This document shows positions 1 to 9,011 of a stretch of 64,000 bases of DNA, piece after piece; position 1 is the stretch's first letter; each line of letters begins with the position of its first letter. The notes beneath the pieces are model-generated. The model made no database searches. It was not told where the DNA came from and was given only the letters and a program-made list of their open reading frames with translations. Source of the DNA: Dyadobacter sp. CY343. GTDB taxonomy: Bacteria > Bacteroidota > Bacteroidia > Cytophagales > Spirosomataceae. The stretch covers positions 248,001-312,000 of the forward strand of contig NZ_JAJUXK010000002.1 of the NCBI RefSeq assembly GCF_021390335.1, read 5' to 3'. Position numbers and translations under genes: made by a program.

Positions 1-171
1 GTTAACAGGTATTTGTATGAAGAAATTGAAACGGTTTTTCTGATCACTTCACCCGAATTGGCACCGATCAGTTCCAGCATCATCCGCGACCTGCATCGCT
101 ACGGACAAGGAGTAGACAATTTTCTTCCCTATTCGCTTTCAGAATTAGACCGCATTAATCCGCAAATCTGA
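1..171 (+). CDS. coaD: Phosphopantetheine adenylyltransferase, C-terminal end (partial)
   Basis: The last 56 codons of a gene that enters from the left edge, read in frame 1 to a TGA at 169-171. The peptide contains the ISSSIIRDL signature that closes the nucleotidyltransferase fold of CoaD, followed by the short helix and FLPYSL tail seen in Bacteroidota CoaD. The family adds AMP to 4'-phosphopantetheine in coenzyme A synthesis, in the cytoplasm. The catalytic HxGH motif lies outside the window, so the call rests on the C-terminal part only. It converges on the NUDIX gene with 5 bases between stop codons. Confidence 0.8.
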   Translation, partial: VNRYLYEEIETVFLITSPELAPISSSIIRDLHRYGQGVDNFLPYSLSELDRINPQI

Positions 172-176
172 TCCAA

Positions 177-860
177 TTACGACTTTACATTGCGCTTTTT
201 ATTAAGGCTGTCAACCACAAATCGGATTGAACTGTAAGAATTGATCAGCAGCGCTTTTGCATCTGAGGGATTGTACCAGTCAAGCTTTTCGATTTGCTCT
301 TCCACCTGCGGCTGCATTTTGGAATCGTCGATCGTTTCGCACAGATACCATTTTGTGCGTTTCAGAATGCGGTTGTTATTGAGTGTATAAGTATGCCAGG
401 TTGTACAGATTTTGCTTTTTATTAATGACTTAACTCCTGTTTCCTCCTCTATTTCCCGAACTGCGGCAGTACGCGAATCTTCTCCTTTATCAAGCTTTCC
501 TTTGGGCAGGTCCCACTTCTTGCGGCGGTACATAAAAAGCCACTTCCCGTCTTTAACCACTACACCGCCGGCAGCCTTGATCACTTTGTACTGGTCTTTA
601 ATCTTTTCCTCAATTTCCGCTTTTTCCTTTGCCGCCATCGTCACAGACAACATTTGCTTGGGGAAGTCTTTTTCGAGGAGTTGCAACATTTGCAAAACAG
701 TTGTCGCATTGGAGTTGAGAAACAGGGTGTGCCCGGTCAACATACTTTTATGCAACTTTTCCAGCCTCAGATCAACAATGAGATCAAATTGGGAAGTCTC
801 GGCCGAAAGCTGATTGGTCCGTACAATTTTGAATGGACGGTCGTCAAAAAAAATGGTCAT
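177..860 (-). CDS. NUDIX hydrolase
   Basis: A 227-residue protein with a complete NUDIX box at about residues 121-143 (GKLDKGE, then REIEEETGV), the Mg-binding catalytic helix of hydrolases that cleave nucleoside diphosphates linked to another group. The first 95 residues are an extra N-terminal region typical of the Bacteroidota members annotated simply as NUDIX domain protein. The substrate cannot be read from the sequence; ADP-ribose, dinucleoside polyphosphates or oxidised nucleotides are all possible. It is convergent with coaD and divergent from the CBS-domain gene at 961. Confidence 0.85.
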   Translation of the reverse strand: MTIFFDDRPFKIVRTNQLSAETSQFDLIVDLRLEKLHKSMLTGHTLFLNSNATTVLQMLQLLEKDFPKQMLSVTMAAKEKAEIEEKIKDQYKVIKAAGGVVVKDGKWLFMYRRKKWDLPKGKLDKGEDSRTAAVREIEEETGVKSLIKSKICTTWHTYTLNNNRILKRTKWYLCETIDDSKMQPQVEEQIEKLDWYNPSDAKALLINSYSSIRFVVDSLNKKRNVKS

Positions 861-930
861 TTTTCAAATGGTACGTGAATCAGCGTCAAAATTAAGTAAA
901 CTGTTTAGTTTAGACAGAGATTATTATTGA

Positions 931-938
931 TAAATTTG
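931..938 (+). promoter_or_regulatory. Candidate -7 promoter box (TAAATTTG)
   Basis: An exact match to the Bacteroidota -7 consensus TAnnTTTG, 22 bases ahead of the TTG start of the CBS-domain gene. No good TTG -33 element lies 17-21 bases upstream; only TTTAG words are present near 904-913. Confidence 0.4.
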
Positions 939-960
939 TACCCTATCAAATACACAGTTC

Positions 961-2265
961 TTGGAACTACTGATAATTTTATTGCTTGTGCTTCTCAACG
1001 GTATATTCTCCATGTCTGAGATAGCACTCGTTTCTTCCCGAAAATCACGGCTCGAAGCAGCGGCCAAAAATGGTGACGCCAGTGCAAAAGCAGCATTGAA
1101 CCTCGCCAATTCACCCACCAGATTTTTATCGACAGTCCAGATTGGTATTACCTTGATCGGTTTGCTCACAGGTATGTACTCCGGGGATAATATCACCACC
1201 GATTTCGAGGCGCTGATTAACCAGGTGGACCTATTGCGACCTTACGGCCACTCGCTGGCAGTAGGTAGTGTATTGGTTTTCATCACTTACCTGTCGCTGG
1301 TGCTCGGAGAGCTGGTCCCGAAGCGAATTGGAATGTCAAATCCGGAAGGGATTTCCAAGGTAATGGCGACTCCGATGAACCTGCTTTCCAAAGTAACAGC
1401 ACCATTTATTTCTCTTTTAGGCGTTTCCAGTGACCTCATTATCAAGGTACTAAATATCCGTCAGAGCGAGAATTCGGTGACAGAGGAAGAAATCAAAAGC
1501 CTGATCCAGGAGGGAACTTCGGGAGGCGTTTTTGAGGAAATAGAGCAGGAGATCGTGCACAATGTATTTCAGCTGGGCGACAGAAAAGTGACTTCTCTTA
1601 TGACCAACCGACAGGAAATTATCTGGCTGGATCTGGAAGATACGGTGGAGGAAAATAAAGCCAAGATCTTCGAAAGCCGGCATTCCATCTATCCGGTTTG
1701 CCGCGGAACGGTCGATGACGTGGTGGGGCTGGTATATGTGAAAGATATGATCGCTACGGATATTGAGACGCAGCTGGCTACTTTAAATACCATCGTGCGT
1801 GACCCGGTTTACCTGCCCGAAAGTAACCGCGCGTATCAGGCGCTGGAAAAATTCAAAGAGCAGCGCGTCTATTTCGGTATTATCGTGGACGAATATGGCG
1901 GAATGTTGGGCATTTTGACGATGCACGATATTATGGATGCGCTGGTGGGGGATATTTCGGAAGATATTGAAGAAGCTTCTGAGATCGTGAAGCGCGAAGA
2001 TGGTAGTTTTCTGGTCGATGCACAGCTTCCTTTTGACGATTTTCTGCAATACTTTAATATCAATATGCCGGAAAGCGAGCGGCGGGAGCTGGCAGGTTTT
2101 AATACGCTTGGAGGCTTTGTACTGCATATTTTGGAGAATATCCCCAAAACCGGTGAGCAGTTCAGCTGGAAGAATTTTGATTTCGAGGTGATTGATATGG
2201 ACCGCAGCCGGATAGACAAGTTGTTAGTTGTAAATCATAATATAAAAGAGGAATCCGAAGATTAA
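961..2265 (+). CDS. HlyC/CorC family transporter (CNNM-CBS-CorC_HlyC)
   Basis: A 434-residue membrane protein. The first ~190 residues form a DUF21/CNNM transmembrane domain beginning with a hydrophobic helix and the typical NGIFSMSEIAL motif. A CBS pair follows at roughly 205-335, then a CorC_HlyC domain to the end. Family members are Mg/Co efflux proteins or are loosely annotated as haemolysins. The start is TTG at 961: an in-frame stop lies at 931-933 and the next ATG (1012) would remove most of the first helix. pyrE follows after one base, so the two are probably co-transcribed. Confidence 0.88.
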   Translation: MELLIILLLVLLNGIFSMSEIALVSSRKSRLEAAAKNGDASAKAALNLANSPTRFLSTVQIGITLIGLLTGMYSGDNITTDFEALINQVDLLRPYGHSLAVGSVLVFITYLSLVLGELVPKRIGMSNPEGISKVMATPMNLLSKVTAPFISLLGVSSDLIIKVLNIRQSENSVTEEEIKSLIQEGTSGGVFEEIEQEIVHNVFQLGDRKVTSLMTNRQEIIWLDLEDTVEENKAKIFESRHSIYPVCRGTVDDVVGLVYVKDMIATDIETQLATLNTIVRDPVYLPESNRAYQALEKFKEQRVYFGIIVDEYGGMLGILTMHDIMDALVGDISEDIEEASEIVKREDGSFLVDAQLPFDDFLQYFNINMPESERRELAGFNTLGGFVLHILENIPKTGEQFSWKNFDFEVIDMDRSRIDKLLVVNHNIKEESED

Positions 2266-2266
2266 T

Positions 2267-2908
2267 ATGTTAAACGGTACCGATATCAGTAAGCGGGTAG
2301 CAGAGCTCCTGCTCGAAGCGCAGGCAATCAAACTAAGTCCGGAAAAGCCTTTTCAATGGAGCTCCGGCTGGCTTTCACCTATTTATTGCGATAACCGCGT
2401 TGCGCTATGCTATCCCGATACCCGCACATTTATCAAAAAGGCACTTGCTGAAATAATTCGTGCTGAATATCCTGGTGCTCAGGCAGTTGTAGGGGTTGCA
2501 ACCGGTGGAATCGCCCAGGGTGCATTAGTGGCCGATCTGCTTGAACTTCCCTTCGCCTACGTTCGTCCCGAGCCCAAAAAACATGGAATGGGCAACCAGA
2601 TCGAGGGAAGGTTGGAAAAAGGTCAGTCACTGATTATTATTGAAGATCTGATCTCCACGGGAGGAAGCTCGCTGAAAGTAGTAGATGTGCTGCGGGAAGC
2701 TGGATATGAAGTGGCAGGAATGATCGCAATCTTCACTTATGGATTTGCGGCCGCAGAGAACAATTTCAAGGAAAAGAATGTGAAGCTGACCACGATCAGC
2801 AATTACAATGCGTTGATCGAAACGGCATTGGAGTTGAATTATGTATCAGCCTCACAAGTCGAAAGTTTAAGCGCCTGGCGCCAAGCGCCGGATCAGTGGG
2901 GGAAGTAG
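2267..2908 (+). CDS. pyrE: Orotate phosphoribosyltransferase
   Basis: A 213-residue enzyme that converts orotate and PRPP to orotidine 5'-phosphate in pyrimidine synthesis. The PRPP-binding loop is clear at about residues 122-135 (IIIEDLISTGGSS), and the N-terminal SGWLSPIYCDNR segment is typical of the bacterial enzyme. The gene starts one base after the CBS-domain gene, an arrangement that implies one transcript although the functions are unrelated. It ends in a large repeat-built hairpin region before the convergent aldo/keto reductase. Confidence 0.93.
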   Translation: MLNGTDISKRVAELLLEAQAIKLSPEKPFQWSSGWLSPIYCDNRVALCYPDTRTFIKKALAEIIRAEYPGAQAVVGVATGGIAQGALVADLLELPFAYVRPEPKKHGMGNQIEGRLEKGQSLIIIEDLISTGGSSLKVVDVLREAGYEVAGMIAIFTYGFAAAENNFKEKNVKLTTISNYNALIETALELNYVSASQVESLSAWRQAPDQWGK

Positions 2909-2911
2909 AAG

Positions 2912-3020
2912 TTGGCTATTAGCTGTTAGCCGTTAGCTGTTAGCCTTTTTTTAAGCTAAATCCCAAAGCCAACAGCTAAAAGCTAAAAGCTAATAGCCAA
3001 TAGCCAATAGCCAAATAGCC
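2912..3020. repeat. Heptamer-word inverted repeat at a convergent gene junction
   Basis: The gap between pyrE and the aldo/keto reductase is built from variants of a seven-base word (TTAGCTG on the left, AGCTAAA and AATAGCC on the right). The left end TTGGCTATTAGC (2912-2923) is perfectly complementary to GCTAATAGCCAA (2989-3000), and the arms between pair partly. A T-run (2945-2952) lies near the centre. It could act as a two-way terminator; its origin by word amplification is an inference. Confidence 0.75.
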
Positions 3021-3021
3021 C

Positions 3022-4044
3022 TTATCCCCGATGATTATCGAGCTTCTCGAACAATCCGCCGAAAGCTTCTTCTTTTACACCATCCGATTTCAAAAATTCA
3101 TGCGGGAAGCCCAGTTCAATCCGGCTTACCGCATTTAATTTTTGTATAGCTTCCTCTGGTAATTTTAATTCAAGACAACCCAGCGAATCTTTAAGCTGCT
3201 GCTCTTTTGATGCGCCGATGATCGGTATCATTACCTGGTCACGATGCCGGGTCCAGTTGATCGCGACCTGCGCCGGCGTTACGCCCAGTTCAGCGGCAAC
3301 ATCTACCACAGTTTGTGCAATAATGCTACTGTGCACATTCCTTCTGGTGCTATGGTCAGGCACCCGACCCTTTTCTCCCCGCAAATATTTTCCTGTCAAT
3401 GCGCCGCCGCCGATCGCTCCCCACGGGGTTACCGCGAGGTCAAGCGCTTTTGCCATTGGAAGCAGGTCGCGCTCGGGCGTGCGCTGTAATAGTGAATACT
3501 CAAATTGAATAGCGGCAAATGCATTCCAGCCGCGAAAATCGGCGATGGTATTGGCTTGCGAGACCACCCAGGCGGGCGTGTCCGAGATACCAATATAATG
3601 AACAATACCACGGCTGACCAGATCATCGAGACCGCGCATTACTTCTTCCACCGGGGTCGTATTGTCCCAAAGATGCACCCAAAGCAAGTCAATGTATTCG
3701 GTATTCAGTCTTTTCAGGCTGGCTGTGACCGACCGCATCATATTTTTCCGATGGTTACCAGCAAAATTCAGGTCATCGTTTCGGTCTTTCAAAGTGTATT
3801 TGGTAGATAAAACCCACCTGTCGCGGTCATTCTCGATAAATTCACCTACATATTTTTCAGATGAGCCTTCCGTATATCTGTTTGCTGTATCGACAAAATT
3901 GCCACCCGCATCGGCAAACGCTTCGAAAATCTTAAAGCTTTCATGTTTATCCGCTCCCCAGCCCCATTCTTTGCCAAAGGTCATGGTTCCCAGACAAACT
4001 TCGGATACTCTCAGGCCCGACCGGCCTAATAATTGATAACGCAT
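3022..4044 (-). CDS. Aldo/keto reductase
   Basis: A 340-residue NAD(P)H-dependent oxidoreductase of the AKR superfamily, TIM-barrel fold. The N-terminus (LLGRSGLRVSEVCLGTMTFG) is typical, the catalytic Asp-Tyr pair lies in FVDTANRYTEG, the Lys in STKYTL and the His in LLWVHLWD. The C-terminal PIIGASK segment binds the cofactor phosphate. I chose the ATG at 4044 over a TTG three codons upstream because it fits the family N-terminus. The substrate is unknown. Confidence 0.9.
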   Translation of the reverse strand: MRYQLLGRSGLRVSEVCLGTMTFGKEWGWGADKHESFKIFEAFADAGGNFVDTANRYTEGSSEKYVGEFIENDRDRWVLSTKYTLKDRNDDLNFAGNHRKNMMRSVTASLKRLNTEYIDLLWVHLWDNTTPVEEVMRGLDDLVSRGIVHYIGISDTPAWVVSQANTIADFRGWNAFAAIQFEYSLLQRTPERDLLPMAKALDLAVTPWGAIGGGALTGKYLRGEKGRVPDHSTRRNVHSSIIAQTVVDVAAELGVTPAQVAINWTRHRDQVMIPIIGASKEQQLKDSLGCLELKLPEEAIQKLNAVSRIELGFPHEFLKSDGVKEEAFGGLFEKLDNHRG

Positions 4045-4185
4045 ATCAAACAAAATTAGATTTTAAGTAAAATATAACACTGAACGCTGATTGTACAGGG
4101 TTAATTTTTGTCTCCCAAAGTTATATCCTTACCAGTCAAATGTATTTATATTGTGCCAAAATTCGAATCTTTCCAACCCTGTTAA

Positions 4186-6282
4186 ATGATAGATGTTTCT
4201 TATCCCTACTTCGATACAAATCTGAGTTGGCTGTCCAATAATTACCGTTTGCTGCTGGAAGCCAATGATGATTCGGTACCGGTGAGAGAACGCCTCCGTT
4301 TTCTTGGGATATATTCCTATCAGACCAAAGAATTTTTCCGGGTAAGGATTCCGGGCCTGTTGGCAATGGGGGAGGTGAGTAACGATATCAGGGCCAAGCT
4401 GAACATATTCCCCGAATCGCTGCTCGAACACGTCAGCGAAACGATTGAGAACCAGCTTCGTGAATTCAATGATATCCTCACCGGCAGTATCCTGCCCGCA
4501 TTCAACGACCAGGGCGTGCATTTGCATTACCGGGAATCGTTTGCCGCTGAGCACTTACCGTTCCTGCGAAAGTTTTTTATAGATAAACTCTTTCGACATC
4601 TGCAACCCATTTTTCTGGATAGCAAGCGCGCATCGAAATCGACGATCTTTGAATCAAAACTGCTGTATCTCATTGTAAGACTGCAACATAAGGAAGACGC
4701 GGAAGAAGATTGGTATGCGACGGTCAATATACCTTCGGAAACTTTCGGGCGGTTTATTGAGCTTCCCGAACTAGATGGAAAACGGCAGGTTGCGTTTTTA
4801 GAAGACATAATCCGCGAAAACCTGTCGCTGCTCTTTCACGGTTTTAATGTGCTGGAAAGCTATACTTTACGTGTAGAGCGAGAGACCGAGCTTTCTATTG
4901 AGGATGAATACCCGATGCAAATAGCTCAGAGGATATTGAAACAGCTCGATAAACGGAATTTCGTTCAGCCTTTTCAGTATTTCTACGAGTCGGGAATGCC
5001 GCTTTATATGCGCGAATATCTCGTCAACAAAGTGGCAATTCCGATGAATGAATTCCACGAGCGCGGCGATTATCTTTTTTTGGAAGACTTCATCCGCTTC
5101 CCGGCACTTGGCAAGCGGCTCGAATACACGGTTCAGCGGCCGTTGCAAATCCCTGATTTTGAAGATAATACTTCCATATTTGAAGCAATTCAGAAAGGCG
5201 ACCAGCTACTGCATCTGCCGTATCAATCGTACGAACCGATCGTGCGGTTTTTCAATGAAGCCGCAATCGATCCGCACGTAAGAGAAATCCACGTGTCGCT
5301 TTACAAGATCAGTCCGCATTCATTTATATTAAATTCCCTGATCAGTGCCGCCAGGAATGGGAAAAGGGTTACTACTTACGTGGAGCTCAATACCAAAATG
5401 GATATTCAGGAAAACCTGCAATGGTCGAGGAAAATGCGGGATGCCGGGGTCAAGATTATCCTGAGCGTGCCGGGTTTGAAGGTTCACGCGAAAATGGCGC
5501 TGGTCAAAAGGAAAGTGCAAAAAGGCTGGGAGCGTTATGCTTTTCTTGGTACCGGAGGGTTTTACAGATTGACTAGCCGCGAGATCGTCGACCACGCACT
5601 TTTAACCAATCACCGGGAACTGACGAACGAACTTGAACTTCTGTTCGGATATTTATCCACTCAGGATGAGCCTAAGAAATACAAATACCTTCCGTTCAAC
5701 TATCTATTTGTCACGCAGTTTACATTACAAAAGCGCTTGATGGATTTGATCGATCGGGAAATCGCGAACTGCAATGCGGGACTGAAATCCTTTATTACAA
5801 TCAAGATCAATCAATTACAGGATCATATTTTAATTGACAAACTTTATCAGGCCGGACAGGCAGGCGTTCCCGTACATGTGATGGTGAGCGAAAGCTGCGG
5901 TCTGATCTCCGGGTTGCCCTCGATCAGCGATAATATCGTGGTTAGCCGGCACGTAGACAGGTACACTGAGAACACGCGGATTTTCCATTTTGGTAACAGG
6001 GGGAACGATGAAATTTTTCTGAGCTCCTGCGATTGGACGCACCGGAACCTGCACAGACGTATCGATATATGCTTTCCGATCCTGGACGAACAGCTGAAAA
6101 ACCAAATGCGGATCGTGCTAAGGAATTATGCGAATGACAATCAGAAATCAGTCCGGCTGGACCTTTATCAGAACAATCTTCGGATCAGTGACGATGGCCG
6201 TGGCAAGTTACGTGCGCAGGAAGTGAATTACCGTTTGGCAGAGAAAATAGAGAAGAGCGGCTTGATCCGCAGGGGAGAATAA
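4186..6282 (+). CDS. Divergent polyphosphate kinase 1 (PPK1) homologue
   Basis: A 698-residue protein that follows PPK1 architecture throughout: N-domain with LSWL motif at the start, head domain, and two phospholipase-D-like C domains. PPK1 reversibly builds polyphosphate from ATP through a phospho-histidine. The nucleophile His is present (H434 in GLKVHAK, matching E. coli H435). However, positions matching E. coli R375 and R405 are Lys (K374 in SLYK; K404 in NTKMD), and the residue matching H592 in the usual LEHSRI motif is Asn (N596 in TENTRI). The usual NLDEF motif near residue 45 reads QTKEF. It is therefore probably a second, non-standard PPK1; activity is uncertain. The gene stands alone, divergent from the AKR. 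Confidence 0.85.
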   Translation: MIDVSYPYFDTNLSWLSNNYRLLLEANDDSVPVRERLRFLGIYSYQTKEFFRVRIPGLLAMGEVSNDIRAKLNIFPESLLEHVSETIENQLREFNDILTGSILPAFNDQGVHLHYRESFAAEHLPFLRKFFIDKLFRHLQPIFLDSKRASKSTIFESKLLYLIVRLQHKEDAEEDWYATVNIPSETFGRFIELPELDGKRQVAFLEDIIRENLSLLFHGFNVLESYTLRVERETELSIEDEYPMQIAQRILKQLDKRNFVQPFQYFYESGMPLYMREYLVNKVAIPMNEFHERGDYLFLEDFIRFPALGKRLEYTVQRPLQIPDFEDNTSIFEAIQKGDQLLHLPYQSYEPIVRFFNEAAIDPHVREIHVSLYKISPHSFILNSLISAARNGKRVTTYVELNTKMDIQENLQWSRKMRDAGVKIILSVPGLKVHAKMALVKRKVQKGWERYAFLGTGGFYRLTSREIVDHALLTNHRELTNELELLFGYLSTQDEPKKYKYLPFNYLFVTQFTLQKRLMDLIDREIANCNAGLKSFITIKINQLQDHILIDKLYQAGQAGVPVHVMVSESCGLISGLPSISDNIVVSRHVDRYTENTRIFHFGNRGNDEIFLSSCDWTHRNLHRRIDICFPILDEQLKNQMRIVLRNYANDNQKSVRLDLYQNNLRISDDGRGKLRAQEVNYRLAEKIEKSGLIRRGE

Positions 6283-6351
6283 ACGCATTTTAAACCGGTT
6301 AAAAAAATTTTTTACAAGCAAAATTTTTCAATCGGTGTTCAGATTTCATGA

Positions 6352-6400
6352 GCGCACTTTGACAAATAAAATCGGGAAACTTGTCGTTTTTTTTGTGCGC
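6352..6400 (+). terminator. Possible terminator hairpin downstream of the PPK1-like gene
   Basis: GCGCAC (6352-6357) pairs with GTGCGC (6395-6400), and inside it GACAA (6361-6365) pairs with TTGTC (6381-6385), followed by an eight-base T-run at about 6386-6394. The inner stem is short, so this is a modest candidate. Confidence 0.35.
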
Positions 6401-6416
6401 AGGCAGCAAATGTCCC

Positions 6417-6447
6417 TTGAGCTGTAAGCTCTATATGGTTATATTTG
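6417..6447 (+). promoter_or_regulatory. Candidate promoter of the TetR gene
   Basis: TTG at 6417-6419, 20 bases, then TATATTTG at 6440-6447: a full Bacteroidota-type -33/-7 pair, 43 bases upstream of the TetR start codon. Confidence 0.6.
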
Positions 6448-6490
6448 AAAAGATATGTTTCTGACTCAATCATAAAAGAACTACTCACGC

Positions 6491-7084
6491 ATGGGAATAG
6501 TAGAGCGAAGAGAACGACTTAAAATTCAGGTACGTTCCGACATCGTTAAAACAGCTAAAGACATTGCCCGAGAAGACGGATGGACTGCTGTCTCGATCCG
6601 TAAAATCGCCGACGTGATTGAATATAGTCCCCCAATTTTATACGAATATTTTGATAGCAAAGACAAGCTCCTGGAAGCAGTCCGTATGGAAGGTTTCGAT
6701 CATCTGCAGAGCGAGTTTATCAAGATCAAGGGACATTTCAGTAATCCTCAAAAACAACTCGTAGAGGTCGCGCAAAGTATCTGGAACTTTTCAGTTGAAA
6801 ATCCGGAGATATTTCAGGTAATGTTCAACCTGGAAGGAGCTTACTGCGATTCCAAAAAGGCTTTTTCGCAAGCGATGAGCATCAAAGGGAACCCGGTATG
6901 GGAAATGATCGCGGGCCTTCGTCCAAAATCCGCAGAAGGTGTTACCAAAACTTATTACGAATGGTGGTGCCTTACCTTTGGGTTTATTAGCATCACAATG
7001 ATCACGCAACCGAGGTCTGCATTTGAGCATGCAGAACCAATTTATATGGAAGGTGTGCGGCGGTTTATCCGCAGCATTATGTAG
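6491..7084 (+). CDS. TetR/AcrR family transcriptional regulator
   Basis: A 197-residue regulator. Residues ~14-60 form the TetR DNA-binding domain, with the helix-turn-helix in [12 protein letters not shown] and the family's [16 protein letters not shown] turn. The C-terminal ~130 residues resemble the TetR_C_13/WHG ligand domain and contain the EWWCLTFGF segment. No efflux gene is adjacent, so its target is unknown; it may act on itself or at a distance. Its last 8 bases overlap the 3' end of cysE on the other strand. Confidence 0.88.
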   Translation: MGIVERRERLKIQVRSDIVKTAKDIAREDGWTAVSIRKIADVIEYSPPILYEYFDSKDKLLEAVRMEGFDHLQSEFIKIKGHFSNPQKQLVEVAQSIWNFSVENPEIFQVMFNLEGAYCDSKKAFSQAMSIKGNPVWEMIAGLRPKSAEGVTKTYYEWWCLTFGFISITMITQPRSAFEHAEPIYMEGVRRFIRSIM

Positions 7085-7907
7085 CAGGAACAGTTTGAGG
7101 GCGTATCTCTATTTTGCTTTGGTGATAGACCTGAGAAAATGGAGGTACGCTTTTCACTAACCAGGCATTTCCGCCAATGATCGAATCGTGCCCGATCACG
7201 GTTTCTCCGCCTAGAATAGTCGCATTGGCATAAACCACCACATTGTCTTCAATCGTAGGATGCCGCTTGCGCGACGCAAGTGACTTGGACACGTGCGTAG
7301 CTCCCAAAGTAACTCCCTGATAAAGCTTCACATTATTACCAATATGTGTCGTTTCTCCTATCACGACGCCGGTTCCGTGATCAATAAAGAAGGAGCGGCC
7401 GATCACTGCATTCGGGTGAATATCTATTCCGGTCTGGCTGTGTGCAAACTCCGTGAGCATCCGAGGAAGCAACGGAATCCCGCATTGAGCAAACAAATGG
7501 GCGAACCTGTAAGTCGCTATCGCCATAAAACCAGGATACACAGAAATTACTTCTTCCAGACTGACAGACGCAGGATCATTATCGGTGATTGACTTTGCAT
7601 CCGCAAGCAGCATTTCGTAGATATCAGGAATCCCACTGAATATCTCGTCCAGTATCTCGCCCTTTTCCTTCTCAAGTTGGGGCAATAGTGGCTGCAACAT
7701 GTGGTCCAGCTCGTCCCGCAAATCCGCATATTTCATTGCCAGATCCTTAGAAGGGCAGTTAGGACAATCCTGGCTGATCGGAAAGAGAAAATTAATAAGG
7801 TTCTGAATGAAGTTCCCCGCATCGTGCCGTGAAGGAAGCTTGTAGCGGTATTTTTCATTCTGCTCGGTCAGGCGCAGGAAAAATGGGTCTTGGTGGCTGG
7901 TCGTCAT
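7077..7907 (-). CDS. cysE: Serine O-acetyltransferase
   Basis: A 276-residue enzyme that makes O-acetylserine from serine and acetyl-CoA, the entry to cysteine synthesis. Residues ~1-140 are the helical SATase N domain. From ~145 the left-handed beta-helix of hexapeptide repeats is plain: the active-site segment [22 protein letters not shown], and later GVTLGA. The length suits the EpsC/CysE type found in Bacteroidota. It is monocistronic here and converges on the TetR gene with an 8-base overlap. Confidence 0.9.
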   Translation of the reverse strand: MTTSHQDPFFLRLTEQNEKYRYKLPSRHDAGNFIQNLINFLFPISQDCPNCPSKDLAMKYADLRDELDHMLQPLLPQLEKEKGEILDEIFSGIPDIYEMLLADAKSITDNDPASVSLEEVISVYPGFMAIATYRFAHLFAQCGIPLLPRMLTEFAHSQTGIDIHPNAVIGRSFFIDHGTGVVIGETTHIGNNVKLYQGVTLGATHVSKSLASRKRHPTIEDNVVVYANATILGGETVIGHDSIIGGNAWLVKSVPPFSQVYHQSKIEIRPQTVPAT

Positions 7908-8093
7908 TCAGAAATATATTAGGGTAATAGGCTGCGATCGCAGATAATACGGTTTTTTCACTAACAAAGAAACACTATGAAAAATTTAGTTCCGGCAATT
8001 TCTTTCAAAAAATCCATCCGGAGGTTTACTTTTTGTATACCTAAATAGTATATTAGAATATCCTGTGAATGAAATACCGCAACATTCTTACGC

Positions 8094-9011
8094 ATGTCAA
8101 GTCTTAAATTCCTTCGGACACCCGTTCTGTTCATCGCCATTTCGCTGTCATTAAGCTCCTGTTTCTCAAGATATATCATCTCTGCAAAGCAGGTCAGAAA
8201 GCACTATGCGCAAAAAGATGTGAAACCTGTCGAGCGGATTATTAAGAATGATACACTTTCACTTTGCATTGCCAGTATAGGTTCTGATACGCTGCCTATG
8301 TTGCTTTTAATTCACGGTGCGCCCGGTTCTTTGTGGGGATATATGAACTTAATGGACGATGAGGACCTTCAAAAGCATTTTCATATTGTTTCGGTAGATA
8401 GGGTAGGTTATGGTAAATCCAGGCTGAAAAAGCGCCGGCACGTTACGTCGATTGCCACACAGGCGAATGCATTGCTTCCGGTTTTTGAGCTAAATAAGAG
8501 CAAGGAAAAAGTGACAGTCCTGGGTCGCTCTTACGGCGCGCCGATCGCAGCAAAGCTAGTTTCGCTGGTTCCGGAACAGGTGAAAGAGCTGGTTATGGTA
8601 TCTCCGGTTATTGATCCGGAAAAGGAAAAATTCTATTGGTTTTCCAAATGGGGCAGGAATTCATTTATTCAACTTTTCCTTCCGAAACAGTTTAACACGG
8701 CTACTGCTGAAAAATACAGCCACTCCGACGAACTTAAAAAGCTGCTGCCGGTCTGGCAAAGTCTGCAAATCCCCACAACGGTTATTCAGGGTGGAAATGA
8801 TTGGATTGCTGATCCTGCGAATATTGATTTTGCTAAAAAACACATTAAAAGTAAACGCGCCCAATACATTTTTCTCTATAATGCGGGCCACATGATCACC
8901 TACACGCATTTATCGATGATCAAGGAAATGCTTTTAAAAGGTCTTCTTTTCAAGGAAAAGATCAGCTCGCTGGACAGGGTTTCCGACGACGCTGCGATAA
9001 CCGGAAACTGA
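8094..9011 (+). CDS. Alpha/beta hydrolase, predicted lipoprotein
   Basis: A 305-residue protein. The first ~23 residues form a hydrophobic signal ending in a lipobox-like LSSC, so it is probably lipid-anchored. The alpha/beta-hydrolase fold follows: oxyanion turn HGAPGS, nucleophile elbow GRSYG (S146), acid D236 (GGNDW) and H266 (NAGHM). The substrate is unknown; esterase or peptidase-like activity is plausible. It ends one base before the stop of the convergent T9SS protein gene. Confidence 0.85.
   Translation: MSSLKFLRTPVLFIAISLSLSSCFSRYIISAKQVRKHYAQKDVKPVERIIKNDTLSLCIASIGSDTLPMLLLIHGAPGSLWGYMNLMDDEDLQKHFHIVSVDRVGYGKSRLKKRRHVTSIATQANALLPVFELNKSKEKVTVLGRSYGAPIAAKLVSLVPEQVKELVMVSPVIDPEKEKFYWFSKWGRNSFIQLFLPKQFNTATAEKYSHSDELKKLLPVWQSLQIPTTVIQGGNDWIADPANIDFAKKHIKSKRAQYIFLYNAGHMITYTHLSMIKEMLLKGLLFKEKISSLDRVSDDAAITGN

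Noticed and set aside
7961..8179. Small minus-strand gene upstream of cysE
   Set aside because: It overlaps the start of the lipoprotein hydrolase on the other strand and has no recognisable family or signal.
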